6,194 nt of DNA from Oceanimonas doudoroffii. GTDB taxonomy: Bacteria; Pseudomonadota; Gammaproteobacteria; Enterobacterales; Aeromonadaceae. The position numbers and the translations under genes are program-made. The stretch lies in contig NZ_NBIM01000015.1 in assembly GCF_002242685.1 (NCBI RefSeq), forward strand, positions 1 to 6,194, read 5' to 3'. Numbering within the stretch: position 1 is the first letter of the stretch; each line of letters begins with the position of its first letter. The notes beneath the pieces were generated by a model. That model made no database searches and was not told the origin of the DNA. It saw only the letters and a program-made list of their open reading frames with translations. Shown here in pieces: positions 1 to 6,067 of the stretch.

Positions 1-170
1 ACCAATAAGTGGCCATCGAGCGGAGGGGAGGGCGTGGCCTGTTGAGAGAATGCAGATGTCACCCTCTGCCCGCCTAGACTTCATTTAGCGAGAAAGTTAG
101 ATTGATCAACAGTCGGAACTTCGAATCAATTTGATTTTTGGTCTTGAAAAAAAAAGTTTGTTTGAAAATA
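1..170. other. Stretch without a recognised gene; CCAAT and GC-box-like motifs
   Basis: CCAAT is at 2-6 and a GC-rich box GGGCGTGG is at 30-37, both common in eukaryotic promoters. They precede the weak plus-strand gene model at 171. Nothing else is recognised. Functional assignment is inference only. Confidence 0.2.
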
Positions 171-698
171 ATGTCTATGGAAGAAATCACTGTGCTTCAA
201 CGGAGGGAACCAAGCAAAAATTTATGTCTTAATACTGATGCCACTTGGCATAACTGCATTTGTTCCTTGTGAATGGAAGAAATCCCTTGGTTGTCACAGG
301 GGGAGGCAATAAAATAAATCCTTCGAAAGTCACATTCGGCTCTCCACACAAAATAATTCAGGCTGCAGTACTGGAAACCACAATCTCATTGGAATACAGC
401 CTCTCCAACAGGAGTTCTGTAGCGTTCGATCTACAGCTGCCAGTTTCCGCAGGGGCCTATGCTGGGGTTATACTGAACTTTCATGAGGAAAACAGCACAA
501 AACTACACATTTCCGGCGGAGCAGGGTTGTGTCATCTGCGACGCATACTAGCAAGATGTCTGTTTCAGCACAAGCAAAAAAACAACTATGGACAGCTGCT
601 GGTGGTCGGAGCATGCCAAAGGTCTCGAAAAAAACGAAGCAAAACACTTTTATGACATTCTGTCTAGCTTATGCTTGTGTCAGAATTATTTGTTCTGA
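171..698 (+). CDS. Hypothetical plus-strand gene, spliced model, function unknown
   Basis: I do not recognise this product. A frame is open from 254 to 655 and encodes a strand-rich stretch (KVTFGSPHKIIQ, ETTISLEYSLSNRSS, VAFDLQLPVSAGAYAG), but it lacks a good ATG. A three-exon reading 171-225, 300-525 and 569-698 is in phase throughout: ATG at 171, acceptors TTGTCACAG and TGTTTCAG, 136 codons plus stop, with an ending rich in helix formers (HAKGLEKNEAKHFYDILSS). Its donors (GTCTTA and GTTGTG) are poor and the second intron would be only 43 nt. An alternative ATG ORF at 556-759 (67 codons) also exists. Overlapping open frames mean none is secure. Confidence 0.25.
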
Positions 699-704
699 AC
701 ATAT

Positions 705-710
705 TTTAAT
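705..710 (-). terminator. Probable poly(A) signal of the polymerase gene (ATTAAA)
   Basis: On the minus strand ATTAAA lies 96 bases beyond the polymerase stop codon. It is the commonest variant of AATAAA and no canonical AATAAA is seen nearer on that strand. Confidence 0.4.
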
Positions 711-769
711 CGCACAGTTTCAATGTTTCATAAATCTTGGGGGAGTTATGCATGCTTGAACATAATTAC

Positions 770-775
770 AATAAA
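770..775 (+). terminator. Possible poly(A) signal for a convergent plus-strand gene (AATAAA)
   Basis: AATAAA followed by an A run, 71 bases after the stop at 696-698 of the spliced plus-strand model below. If used, it would place the two convergent 3' ends in an overlapping arrangement. A chance occurrence in AT-rich sequence is possible. Confidence 0.3.
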
Positions 776-806
776 AAAATCACTCGGTACACATTTTGCA
801 GAAACC

Positions 807-1244
807 TCAGTACCCATAAGGTCGAGTTGTAAAATCAGGAAGTGCCACTCGTTTACAGTAAACAACCTTTTGCACCTTGCTAGTTGGAACAGTCACTACA
901 TTATGATTTTTCATCCGTTGAATTTGGTTTTCATAAACAGTCACTCTATCGAGATTCCTGGTTTTCACAAAGTCTTTCACCTGTTGTCTCATTCTTTTGA
1001 AGTTTATGTGTGCGGCGTTAGCATAGTTGAGAGAAAAACCTTTGACTTTAGTGATGGTTTTGACCACTTTTCCAGAGGAGGGATCTGTGACTCTAAAACT
1101 GTATTGTTTGGGGCCACCAGATACAAATTCCGAAATGAAGCATCCTTCGCCATAGTCACACAACTCATCAGTGAGATCACCCAGGTGATCACCTACACTT
1201 GGCATGTATTGATCAGTCATTCTGGTTAGGAAGATCACAGAGTC
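807..1244 (-). CDS. Polymerase exon 12: C-terminal palm and thumb
   Basis: Open for 145 codons to TGA at 807-809. It reads DSVIFLTRMTDQ, GDHLGDLTDEL, EFVSGGPKQYSFR, KVKGFSLNY, KVVYCKRVALPD and ends PYGY, the usual end of Polinton-type polymerases. The natural terminator here is TGA, which argues that TGA is a normal stop in this genome. Confidence 0.93.
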   Translation of the reverse strand, partial: DSVIFLTRMTDQYMPSVGDHLGDLTDELCDYGEGCFISEFVSGGPKQYSFRVTDPSSGKVVKTITKVKGFSLNYANAAHINFKRMRQQVKDFVKTRNLDRVTVYENQIQRMKNHNVVTVPTSKVQKVVYCKRVALPDFTTRPYGY

Positions 1245-1306
1245 CTGAAAAAGCGTGTTTCACCAACATAGTTTGTTTTTCAATCTTAGTTTTCAAAAAT
1301 GCATAC

Positions 1307-1423
1307 TGTGTCATTTCAGGCGGGCATGTGCTGTTACAAAACAGGCCACCACAACCGAAGTGTTCGGGTTCACTTTTTCATATAGCTTTTCTTTTTTATA
1401 GTTGACAGCTACCATGTCTGGTC
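1307..1423 (-). CDS. Polymerase exon 11: upstream of motif C, with frameshifting deletion
   Basis: It encodes GPDMVAVNYKKEKLYEK, VNPNTSVVVACFVTAHARLK, and then one T followed by GACACA (DT) at the exon end. The family has about 15-16 residues between ARLK and DTDS (roughly LYS.LEKL..RVLYY). They are missing, and the remaining single base shifts frame. Intron 11 is 1245-1306 (62 nt, donor GTATGC, acceptor TTTTCAG). DT at the end of this exon and DS at the start of the next make the catalytic DTDS. Confidence 0.83.
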
Positions 1424-1487
1424 CTAAGTCAAGAGGGTAGGGTGCTTAAAAAACAATCTCGCCTCAGTCTATGCCACTCTAGCTTAC

Positions 1488-1609
1488 CTAGGCTTCTCAC
1501 ACTGGACACCTGGTTTTCTCTATCGAATACCAGATAAAAGAAAGTGACTGGATCAGACAAAAACTCCGTGTTACAAAAATCTGATCACTGGGCAAATTTT
1601 CCCCAAAAA
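1488..1609 (-). CDS. Polymerase exon 10: second half of motif B, contains in-frame TGA
   Basis: It completes LNSFWGKFAQ, then TGA (1585-1587), then SDFCNTEFLSDPVTFFYLVF in the same frame. Related proteins usually have arginine or another coding residue after the glutamine (FWGKFGQR), so the stop is an internal lesion. Intron 10 is 1424-1487 (64 nt, phase 1, donor GTAAGC, acceptor GACTTAG). Confidence 0.87.
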
Positions 1610-1678
1610 CTGAAACATAACTGCATCCAATCTTTGTGACATATTTGAAAGAGTTAGTTGCCTGTTTTGTGATCTTAC

Positions 1679-1806
1679 GAGTTAAGGCATAATTTTGCAA
1701 CAGCCCTCAATCCGGCGTTTTTCTCAATTTGCTCCGGGTCGAGCCTTATGCCCTCTTTTTCCTCATAGTCTAAGATGTATCTATCTTTATCAGATTCGGT
1801 TTTCAC
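1679..1806 (-). CDS. Polymerase exon 9: first half of motif B
   Basis: It encodes VKTESDKDRYILDYEEKEG, IRLDPEQIEKNAGLRAVAK, then LCLNS. This is the fingers/motif B region (K...LNS.WG). The last serine codon is split TC|T by intron 9 (1610-1678, 69 nt, phase 2, donor GTAAGA, acceptor GTTTCAG). Confidence 0.92.
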
Positions 1807-1869
1807 CTGAAATTTCTATTTTTGGATTTGGAATAATCCATTGGTAGCGAAGGCAAATCGAATACTGAC

Positions 1870-2007
1870 CCACGACAGCCATCCACTGGCCTGTTGCTTC
1901 AGTTTGAGAAACTTGTTTATGTATGCAGCGAATAATCCTGAATCTTCATTTTCTCCATTATAAACAGCTTTTTCATCATAGTGCCACACCTCATACACAT
2001 CCAAAAC
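1870..2007 (-). CDS. Polymerase exon 8: EVWHY block
   Basis: Forty-six codons: VLDVYEVWHYDEKA, then LFAAYINKFLKLKQQASGW, both typical of the segment before motif B in Polinton polymerases. The exon ends SGWLSW at donor GTCAGT, a weaker donor with C at +3. Intron 8 is 1807-1869 (63 nt, phase 0, acceptor ATTTCAG). The join gives SGWLSW-VKTESDKDRYI, as expected for the family. Confidence 0.9.
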
Positions 2008-2063
2008 CTGGAACCATTCCACATGTTATTAATACCGAAATATGTCACCCCACATGCAGATAC

Positions 2064-2262
2064 CTTGTAGTTCAACTGTAAAGCTTTGTCTAGTTCAACG
2101 CTGACAAAAGTGGAGGTAAAGCTTCTCTCCGAGTCAGTATGTGAGCATTTTTCTTGATTCTGCTCCTCCAAACATGAGCGACAGCAAGTGAAATTCAACC
2201 TGTCATTGTATCTGTAGGGAAGCACAGGATGTAACAGGCCTCGAGGAGGTAAAACTCGACAG
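2064..2262 (-). CDS. Polymerase exon 7: TPR1-like region
   Basis: It encodes CRVLPPRGLLHPVLPYR, a family block, followed by a cysteine cluster (CCRSCLEE...KCSH) and ELDKALQLNYK. Intron 7 is 2008-2063 (56 nt, phase 0, donor GTATCT, acceptor GTTCCAG). Reading straight through the intron keeps an open but unrelated frame, which is why an unspliced reading misses the next exon. Confidence 0.9.
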
Positions 2263-2324
2263 CTGAAATTTTTGATAAAAAATCAAAATGCTATTTACTC
2301 ATAATACCCTGGAGACACACTAAC

Positions 2325-2438
2325 CAAATTAACCCAAAATATGGATTTCTTTCTTTTGTTATTGCTTCAAACATCTCCGTTATCACTGTCGGATGCTTCA
2401 GTGGAAAAGCACAGTATTTGCATACCCATGGATACAGT
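2325..2438 (-). CDS. Polymerase exon 6: second half of motif A and start of TPR1-like region
   Basis: It starts by completing the serine and reads LYPWVCKYCAFPLKHP, then ends near YFGLI. The order matches protein-primed polymerases, where the terminal-protein region TPR1 lies between motifs A and B. Intron 6 is 2263-2324 (62 nt, phase 2, donor GTTAGT, acceptor ATTTCAG). The join yields YFGLIC-CRVLPPRGL. Confidence 0.88.
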
Positions 2439-2508
2439 CTGACAAAAAGCGTTTACCAAATTAACACATCTATGTTTCCGTGCTTTACTTATTCACGTGT
2501 TCACTTAC

Positions 2509-2581
2509 GAGCACACATCATAATAATCTATTCGCTCTCCAGGGTGGCATTTCTTCCACAGTACTGTTGCATTTGTTCTAC
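2509..2581 (-). CDS. Polymerase exon 5: first half of motif A
   Basis: A 73-base exon encoding RTNATVLW...ERIDYYDVCS. The catalytic aspartate of palm motif A is D1010 in DVCSLYP. The serine codon of the motif is split TC|A by intron 5 (2439-2508, 70 nt, phase 2, donor GTAAGT, acceptor TTGTCAG). Confidence 0.9.
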
Positions 2582-2645
2582 CTGGTAAAGAAAAAAATTT
2601 TTAGAAGGATAAAAAGCACTAGGAAAAATTCAGAACATAAATCAC

Positions 2646-2757
2646 CTCCAGTCAAAGCTTCTCTAGGGTCTAGTACTGGTTTGACCTTTAGATTTTGAAC
2701 AAATTCGTGAATTCTAGGATCAGTATGTTTCAGATTCTCCCATTCACACTCCCACAT
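2646..2757 (-). CDS. Polymerase exon 4
   Basis: It encodes MWECEWENLKH then a segment ending DPREALTGG. Joined to exon 3 it gives QLIE-MWECEW, and joined to exon 5 it gives REALTGGRTNA, both recognisable family blocks just upstream of polymerase motif A. Intron 4 is 2582-2645 (64 nt, phase 1, donor GTGATT, acceptor TTACCAG). The donor is weak, but the join is in phase and rebuilds GGRTNA. Confidence 0.88.
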
Positions 2758-2815
2758 CTACAAAGCCACTGATGTTGAAGCTTTATCCAAATTCTACTCC
2801 GATATGGACACCCAC

Positions 2816-3193
2816 TTCGATCAGTTGGTAACCCTGTTTTTTTATGTAATCTGCTTTATCCAAAGTTCTTCAATAAGCCTCTTCGCGTGTGAGGCTGGAG
2901 TTAGGCACTTTCTCATCACGTTTCTTGTAACATCTAAAACTCGAAATTTCATGTAACTTTTGCACTATGCACTCTTCATGCATATACTTTGGACACCCGT
3001 GGTATGCACATCCATTGAATTCCATCACCGTGTTAGCAAAAAATCCATCAGCTTTGTATTTGCCAATAACCTTCTCTTTTCCATTTCGAGCATGGCGAAT
3101 GTAAACTCCATGCTCCTCGCTGACAAATTTAATCCATTCCAGAGCTACCATACTTTGACGCTCCCTCCCCCTGTAACCTCCTACTGGTACCAC
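2816..3193 (-). CDS. Polymerase exon 3: Vsr-like insertion, contains in-frame TGA
   Basis: It begins VVPVGGYRG, joining NTIG from exon 2 into the family block TIG..P.GGYRG. It then holds KADGFF...MEFNGCAYHGCP (D874, E883, H890), which resembles the active-site strand of Vsr-type endonucleases, and TREEAY followed by TGA (2870-2872). Beyond the stop the same frame continues RTLDKADYIKKQGYQLIE, as the family expects, so this is a nonsense change rather than an exon end. The exon ends at ATC-GAA before donor GTGGGT. Intron 3 is 2758-2815 (58 nt, phase 0, acceptor TTTGTAG). Confidence 0.87.
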
Positions 3194-3256
3194 CTGAAAA
3201 CCATATACAGTTGACACAGTTATTAAGGACATAAACGCATGGAAAAACTACCTTAC

Positions 3257-5640
3257 CCCAATAGTATTTTTCTTCAGAAAATTCTTCCTGAAGACGTGAT
3301 TGCAGGCCTGAGCTATTGTTATGGCTACCTCCAGAGGGTAGACTCCGGTTTCAGCATGGAACAAATCGTTAAACTTCAAGACACATCGGAGCAAAATGTC
3401 AACATCAGATTCAGTGTACTCCCTCAGCTCCTTTTGGAAATCAAACACTTTATTTTTGTGTGCATTATACCAAGTGTAAAAGTCATTTCTCTCTGCAGGT
3501 TTCATTTGAGATGGGCAATACTGATCTGCATCGGGATAGGCTCCAACATAGTTCCAATTTTCAGATCGACAAAAGAGGTATGGGAAGTATCCTTTTTTTA
3601 ATTCAGGTTCATTCATGGTTTTTGGTAGTGAAGAAAGTCTCTGTGGCAGAAAAGAAATGGAATCAATTATTTTCACTCCCATTGCCTCCAAACTGAGAAT
3701 TTTCAAACCGCGTGGAATAATTTTTGGGATTCTCTTTTGAGAGACCAACCATTGAATTATAAAATGTGCATCGAACCCCTTTGCATTATGCGCTATAGCC
3801 GTTGTACCGCGGTGGCATTCTCGAAACAGAAAGTCACAAAACTCCTCTTTGCAGTTATCTCCATAGAACCTGACACAGTGTTCCACACATATCCGACACT
3901 CGGGTTTGCTTTTCTGACAATCTTGGCATGATCGTGACTTGCAGCTTCTATTTTCACATTGTGAAAGCCAGAAAACTTTGCATAGCATGCAAGCTTTGCG
4001 CACAATGCAATAATTCGGTTTATGGAGATAGGAGGGACCGAGTGCATTGCTTTCTTTAGCATATTCCTGTTGTTGAGTTGTTTCAAAGTCCCAGAATAGA
4101 TACTTTGAAACCTTGTCAGTTGCGCCACTGAATTTTTGGAAGTGTTGCATCCTGCCGACATCAGTCTCTCCCTGTCTGTTTTCTTCTTCTCTCACCAATG
4201 AATCAATATCATCGGGTTGAACTTCCATTTCCTCCTGTAGCAAATCTGATTTTTCAGGCTCTGCATTTTGCTTTGTCTTTATTGGTTGCATGTAACACTG
4301 GTGAATGGCCTCGTTTTTATCCCATATTTTGCAAACTGAACAGTATTTTTGGCCACATCTGTGTTTATATGGGGGGAGGAGGGATTTGGACGTTGTTCTC
4401 CCGCACTGAGTACACAGTTTCAGTTTCGTGCATGTGTTTTGACCCATAACTTTTCTGCGTTTATTTTTCGCCCCTCTGGTAAACTTCTCAGGTTTCTTGA
4501 GATGGTTGTCGAAACACTCCTGTGATTTGAACCGACGGTTGCAATCTTTGCAATGAATCCATCGTGTCTGAGGGCATTTACCTTGCATTTTACAACATGC
4601 ACAATAAGCAGAGCATTTGTGAGCCTCTTTCTTGTTGTATCCCTGATTGCACATGTCACAAAAATAATTGGTTCCAGTAAGGATTCGAGGGGAACTCATG
4701 GGAGTGAAATGATTATCATGGTGGTATATGTAAAGTGGAATCGGACCAACTAACTCATCATCAAAAATTCTACTGTCGAAGTGGTCATGCGAAAAAATTT
4801 TCAACTGGAAACCCTCTGGTACCAGCAGGTTCTGTATTTTCTTGAACTCTGGGACTCCGCAAGTTCTCTTTTGACCACCCAACAGGCCTGCTCTGGTCAT
4901 CAGATCTAATGCCAATATTCTCTGTGAGCTCCGTCTGTCCGAATCCCCCCTTCGAATCGTATCCCATTTCACAGACTTGTCACCCAGTGTATAGTACTGA
5001 ATGCGCGCCCTGGCCACCACAACTGCTCGCGCGAAACAAAGCCAGTCATTGTTTTTTATCTTGATGAAAACCGATCCGTGACCCCCTGAGTGGCGCGTGA
5101 AAACGTCTTCAAATCTCCCCTTAATCATTTTCCGATAACCACTGCCTTCTGGAGGTGTGACTCTGGTTACTTTCACCTCCATTGTGTCATCAAAATCGAG
5201 TTCTTTTTTGCTCTGTTGAACGGAGGCAATGACACTCATGATTTTCTCTGTTGTAGTTTCAGTCTTATCCCCGAAAAGAACCAGGATTTCATGATCCAGG
5301 CAGGGATGATTAATGGACACACCCACTAAGTCTCTAGGCGCACCCTCACGAAATGTGTCAGTTAGAACTTTATCGAAAGCAGCCCTAGCCACTGCTTCTG
5401 CATCCACAATGTTGTCTTGGTTATGGAAACGAAAAAAATGCGAAGCGCCTGTCAAACCGAATCGAGGAGCTACATCAACAGTGACTGTTTCACCGAATTT
5501 CACATGATCGATAGGGTTTGACTCTAAATCAATACAACAAACACTAGGCTTAATCAACATAAGATTCATAAAGTTAAACTCACGCTCAGGTAAGACATTC
5601 TCCTCCTCAAAATCACTAATGTCAGCAGCGGCCAAATCCT
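3257..5640 (-). CDS. Polymerase exon 2: OTU-like region, zinc clusters and 3'-5' exonuclease
   Basis: This 2384-base exon is open throughout. It carries the N-terminal extension and the proofreading exonuclease. Visible pieces are NNDWLCFARA (about 5018-5053) and the later IYHHDNHFTPM (about 4700-4727), together resembling an OTU-like Cys/His pair; zinc clusters of the CxxC...HxC type (4295-4660); a basic stretch KNKRRK (possible nuclear signal); Exo I WDFET (about 4079-4093); a ten-cysteine insertion (3875-4009); Exo II NAKGFD (3770-3787); and Exo III YTESD (3404-3418). The exon ends NTIG at donor GTAAGG. Reading past it gives VR then TAG. Intron 2 is 3194-3256 (63 nt, phase 0, acceptor TTTTCAG). 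Motifs for all three exonuclease metal-binding blocks are intact. Confidence 0.93.
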
Positions 5641-5702
5641 CTAAAAACTCAGACCCCTAACTAAACACAATAAAAACATGTCGGCTTACGCAACATGCTT
5701 AC

Positions 5703-5793
5703 CATTTTCAACATCGGATGGGAATTCTTCATCAACATCAGACCCCCATTCGGTTTCAACGTCCGACTCCCACTCCTCAAAATCCTGAGACAT
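5703..5793 (-). CDS. Polymerase exon 1: acidic tandem repeat N-terminus
   Basis: Thirty codons plus one base. After MSQDFEEW come degenerate octapeptides ESDVETEW, GSDVDEEF and PSDVENED, the last completed across the splice. The exon ends AATG before donor GTAAGC. Intron 1 is 5641-5702 (62 nt, phase 1) and its acceptor reads TTTTTAG. Two nearer AG dinucleotides (after TTTAG and TTAG at about 5655-5660) would create early stops, so the TTTTTAG site at 5641-5642 is chosen; it restores GAG-GAT-TTG in frame. No signal peptide is seen. Confidence 0.82.
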
Positions 5794-6067
5794 TGCAAAT
5801 TAATCCGTAAAAATTATTACTGCAGAAAAACGGCAAGAGATAAAAATTTTGTCTGCTGAATAACAACAATGACAGTTAGACAATGCATTATGATCCGATT
5901 ACTCGTTAATAAAATATGGGTCAAGAGAACGCCGACACAGGACACCTGTGGCCACAGTAAAACAGTGCACACAGGCGGCGCCCCCGACACAGTAACAAAA
6001 CACCAAAACGACCCCCTACCTACCTATACCGTTATCCTTGCGTTCAAATACAGTTGTACTTGGTTTT
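5794..6067. promoter_or_regulatory. Divergent intergenic region between the polymerase and a plus-strand ORF
   Basis: The region separates the polymerase ATG (minus strand) from an ATG at 6068 (plus strand), so it should hold promoters for both if the right ORF is real. The polymerase-proximal half is AT-rich. The distal half (about 5930-6030) is C- and A-rich on the plus strand and contains the short repeats listed separately. No convincing TATA box is seen on either strand. Confidence 0.4.
5932..5992. repeat. Cluster of short direct and inverted repeats
   Basis: The 9-mer CCGACACAG occurs at 5932-5940 and again at 5984-5992. CACAGG-ACA-CCTGTG at 5936-5950 is a perfect 6-base inverted repeat, overlapped by the palindrome GTGGCCAC at 5948-5955. 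A further ACACAGG lies at 5969-5975. These could be factor-binding sites in the divergent promoter; chance cannot be excluded. Confidence 0.35.

Larger units (their letters stand above)
807..5793 (-). pseudogene. Protein-primed family B DNA polymerase (Polinton/Maverick/adintovirus type), 12 exons, disrupted
   Basis: In this family the protein replicates the element's linear DNA from a terminal-protein primer. Model residues: acidic repeats 1-32; OTU-like signature D229-x2-C232 with H341; zinc clusters 358-479; Exo I WDFET (D548, E550); Cys-rich insertion 575-619; Exo II HNAKGFD (N649, D654); Exo III YTESD (Y772, D776); Vsr-like block 874-892; motif A DVCSLYPW (D1010); motif B LNSFWGKF (1204-1211); motif C DT|DSVIF; C-terminus PYGY then TGA. 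The ATG at 5793-5791 is chosen because an in-frame TAA lies 9 bases upstream and its exon splices in phase. Exon lengths are 91, 2384, 378, 112, 73, 114, 199, 138, 128, 122, 117 and 438. Lesions: TGA at codons 933 and 1214, and a frameshift at 1313. The motifs are read directly; the family is recognised from known motif order; splicing is inferred from phase and homology. Loss of function is likely unless the lesions are assembly errors. Confidence 0.9.
807..5793 (-). mobile_element. Polinton/Maverick- or adintovirus-derived locus, borders not visible
   Basis: The polymerase belongs to a lineage carried by self-synthesising DNA transposons and related viruses that integrate in eukaryotic genomes. 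The first and last 40 bases of the window are not reverse complements of each other, so no terminal inverted repeat is present here. No integrase, FtsK-type ATPase, adenain-like protease or double-jelly-roll capsid gene was recognised. Neighbouring ORFs on both sides could be element cargo or host sequence. Coordinates cover only the recognisable polymerase. Confidence 0.6.

Noticed and set aside
723..1229. Plus-strand ORF of 168 codons
   Set aside because: It is antisense to polymerase exon 12, whose minus-strand frame carries conserved motifs (GDLTDEL, VSGGPK, PYGY).
1245..1313. Read-through of intron 11 as coding, since 69 bases between ARLK and DSVIF are a multiple of three
   Set aside because: It contains three TGA codons and no family residues, while GTATGC...TTTTCAG forms a 62-nt intron that joins DT to DS.
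1497..1700. Minus-strand ORF of 67 codons
   Set aside because: It reads through intron 9 and exon 10 in a frame that lacks the family motif FWGKF; the spliced frame restores motif B.
1917..2063. Tail of the minus-strand ORF beyond NYK, as polymerase sequence
   Set aside because: This is intron 7 followed by exon 8 in the wrong frame; the correct frame after the acceptor gives VLDVYEVWHY.
1585..2872. TGA reassigned to an amino acid (variant genetic code)
   Set aside because: The natural end of the polymerase (PYGY) uses TGA, tryptophan is TGG throughout, and exon 2 (795 codons) has no in-frame TGA.
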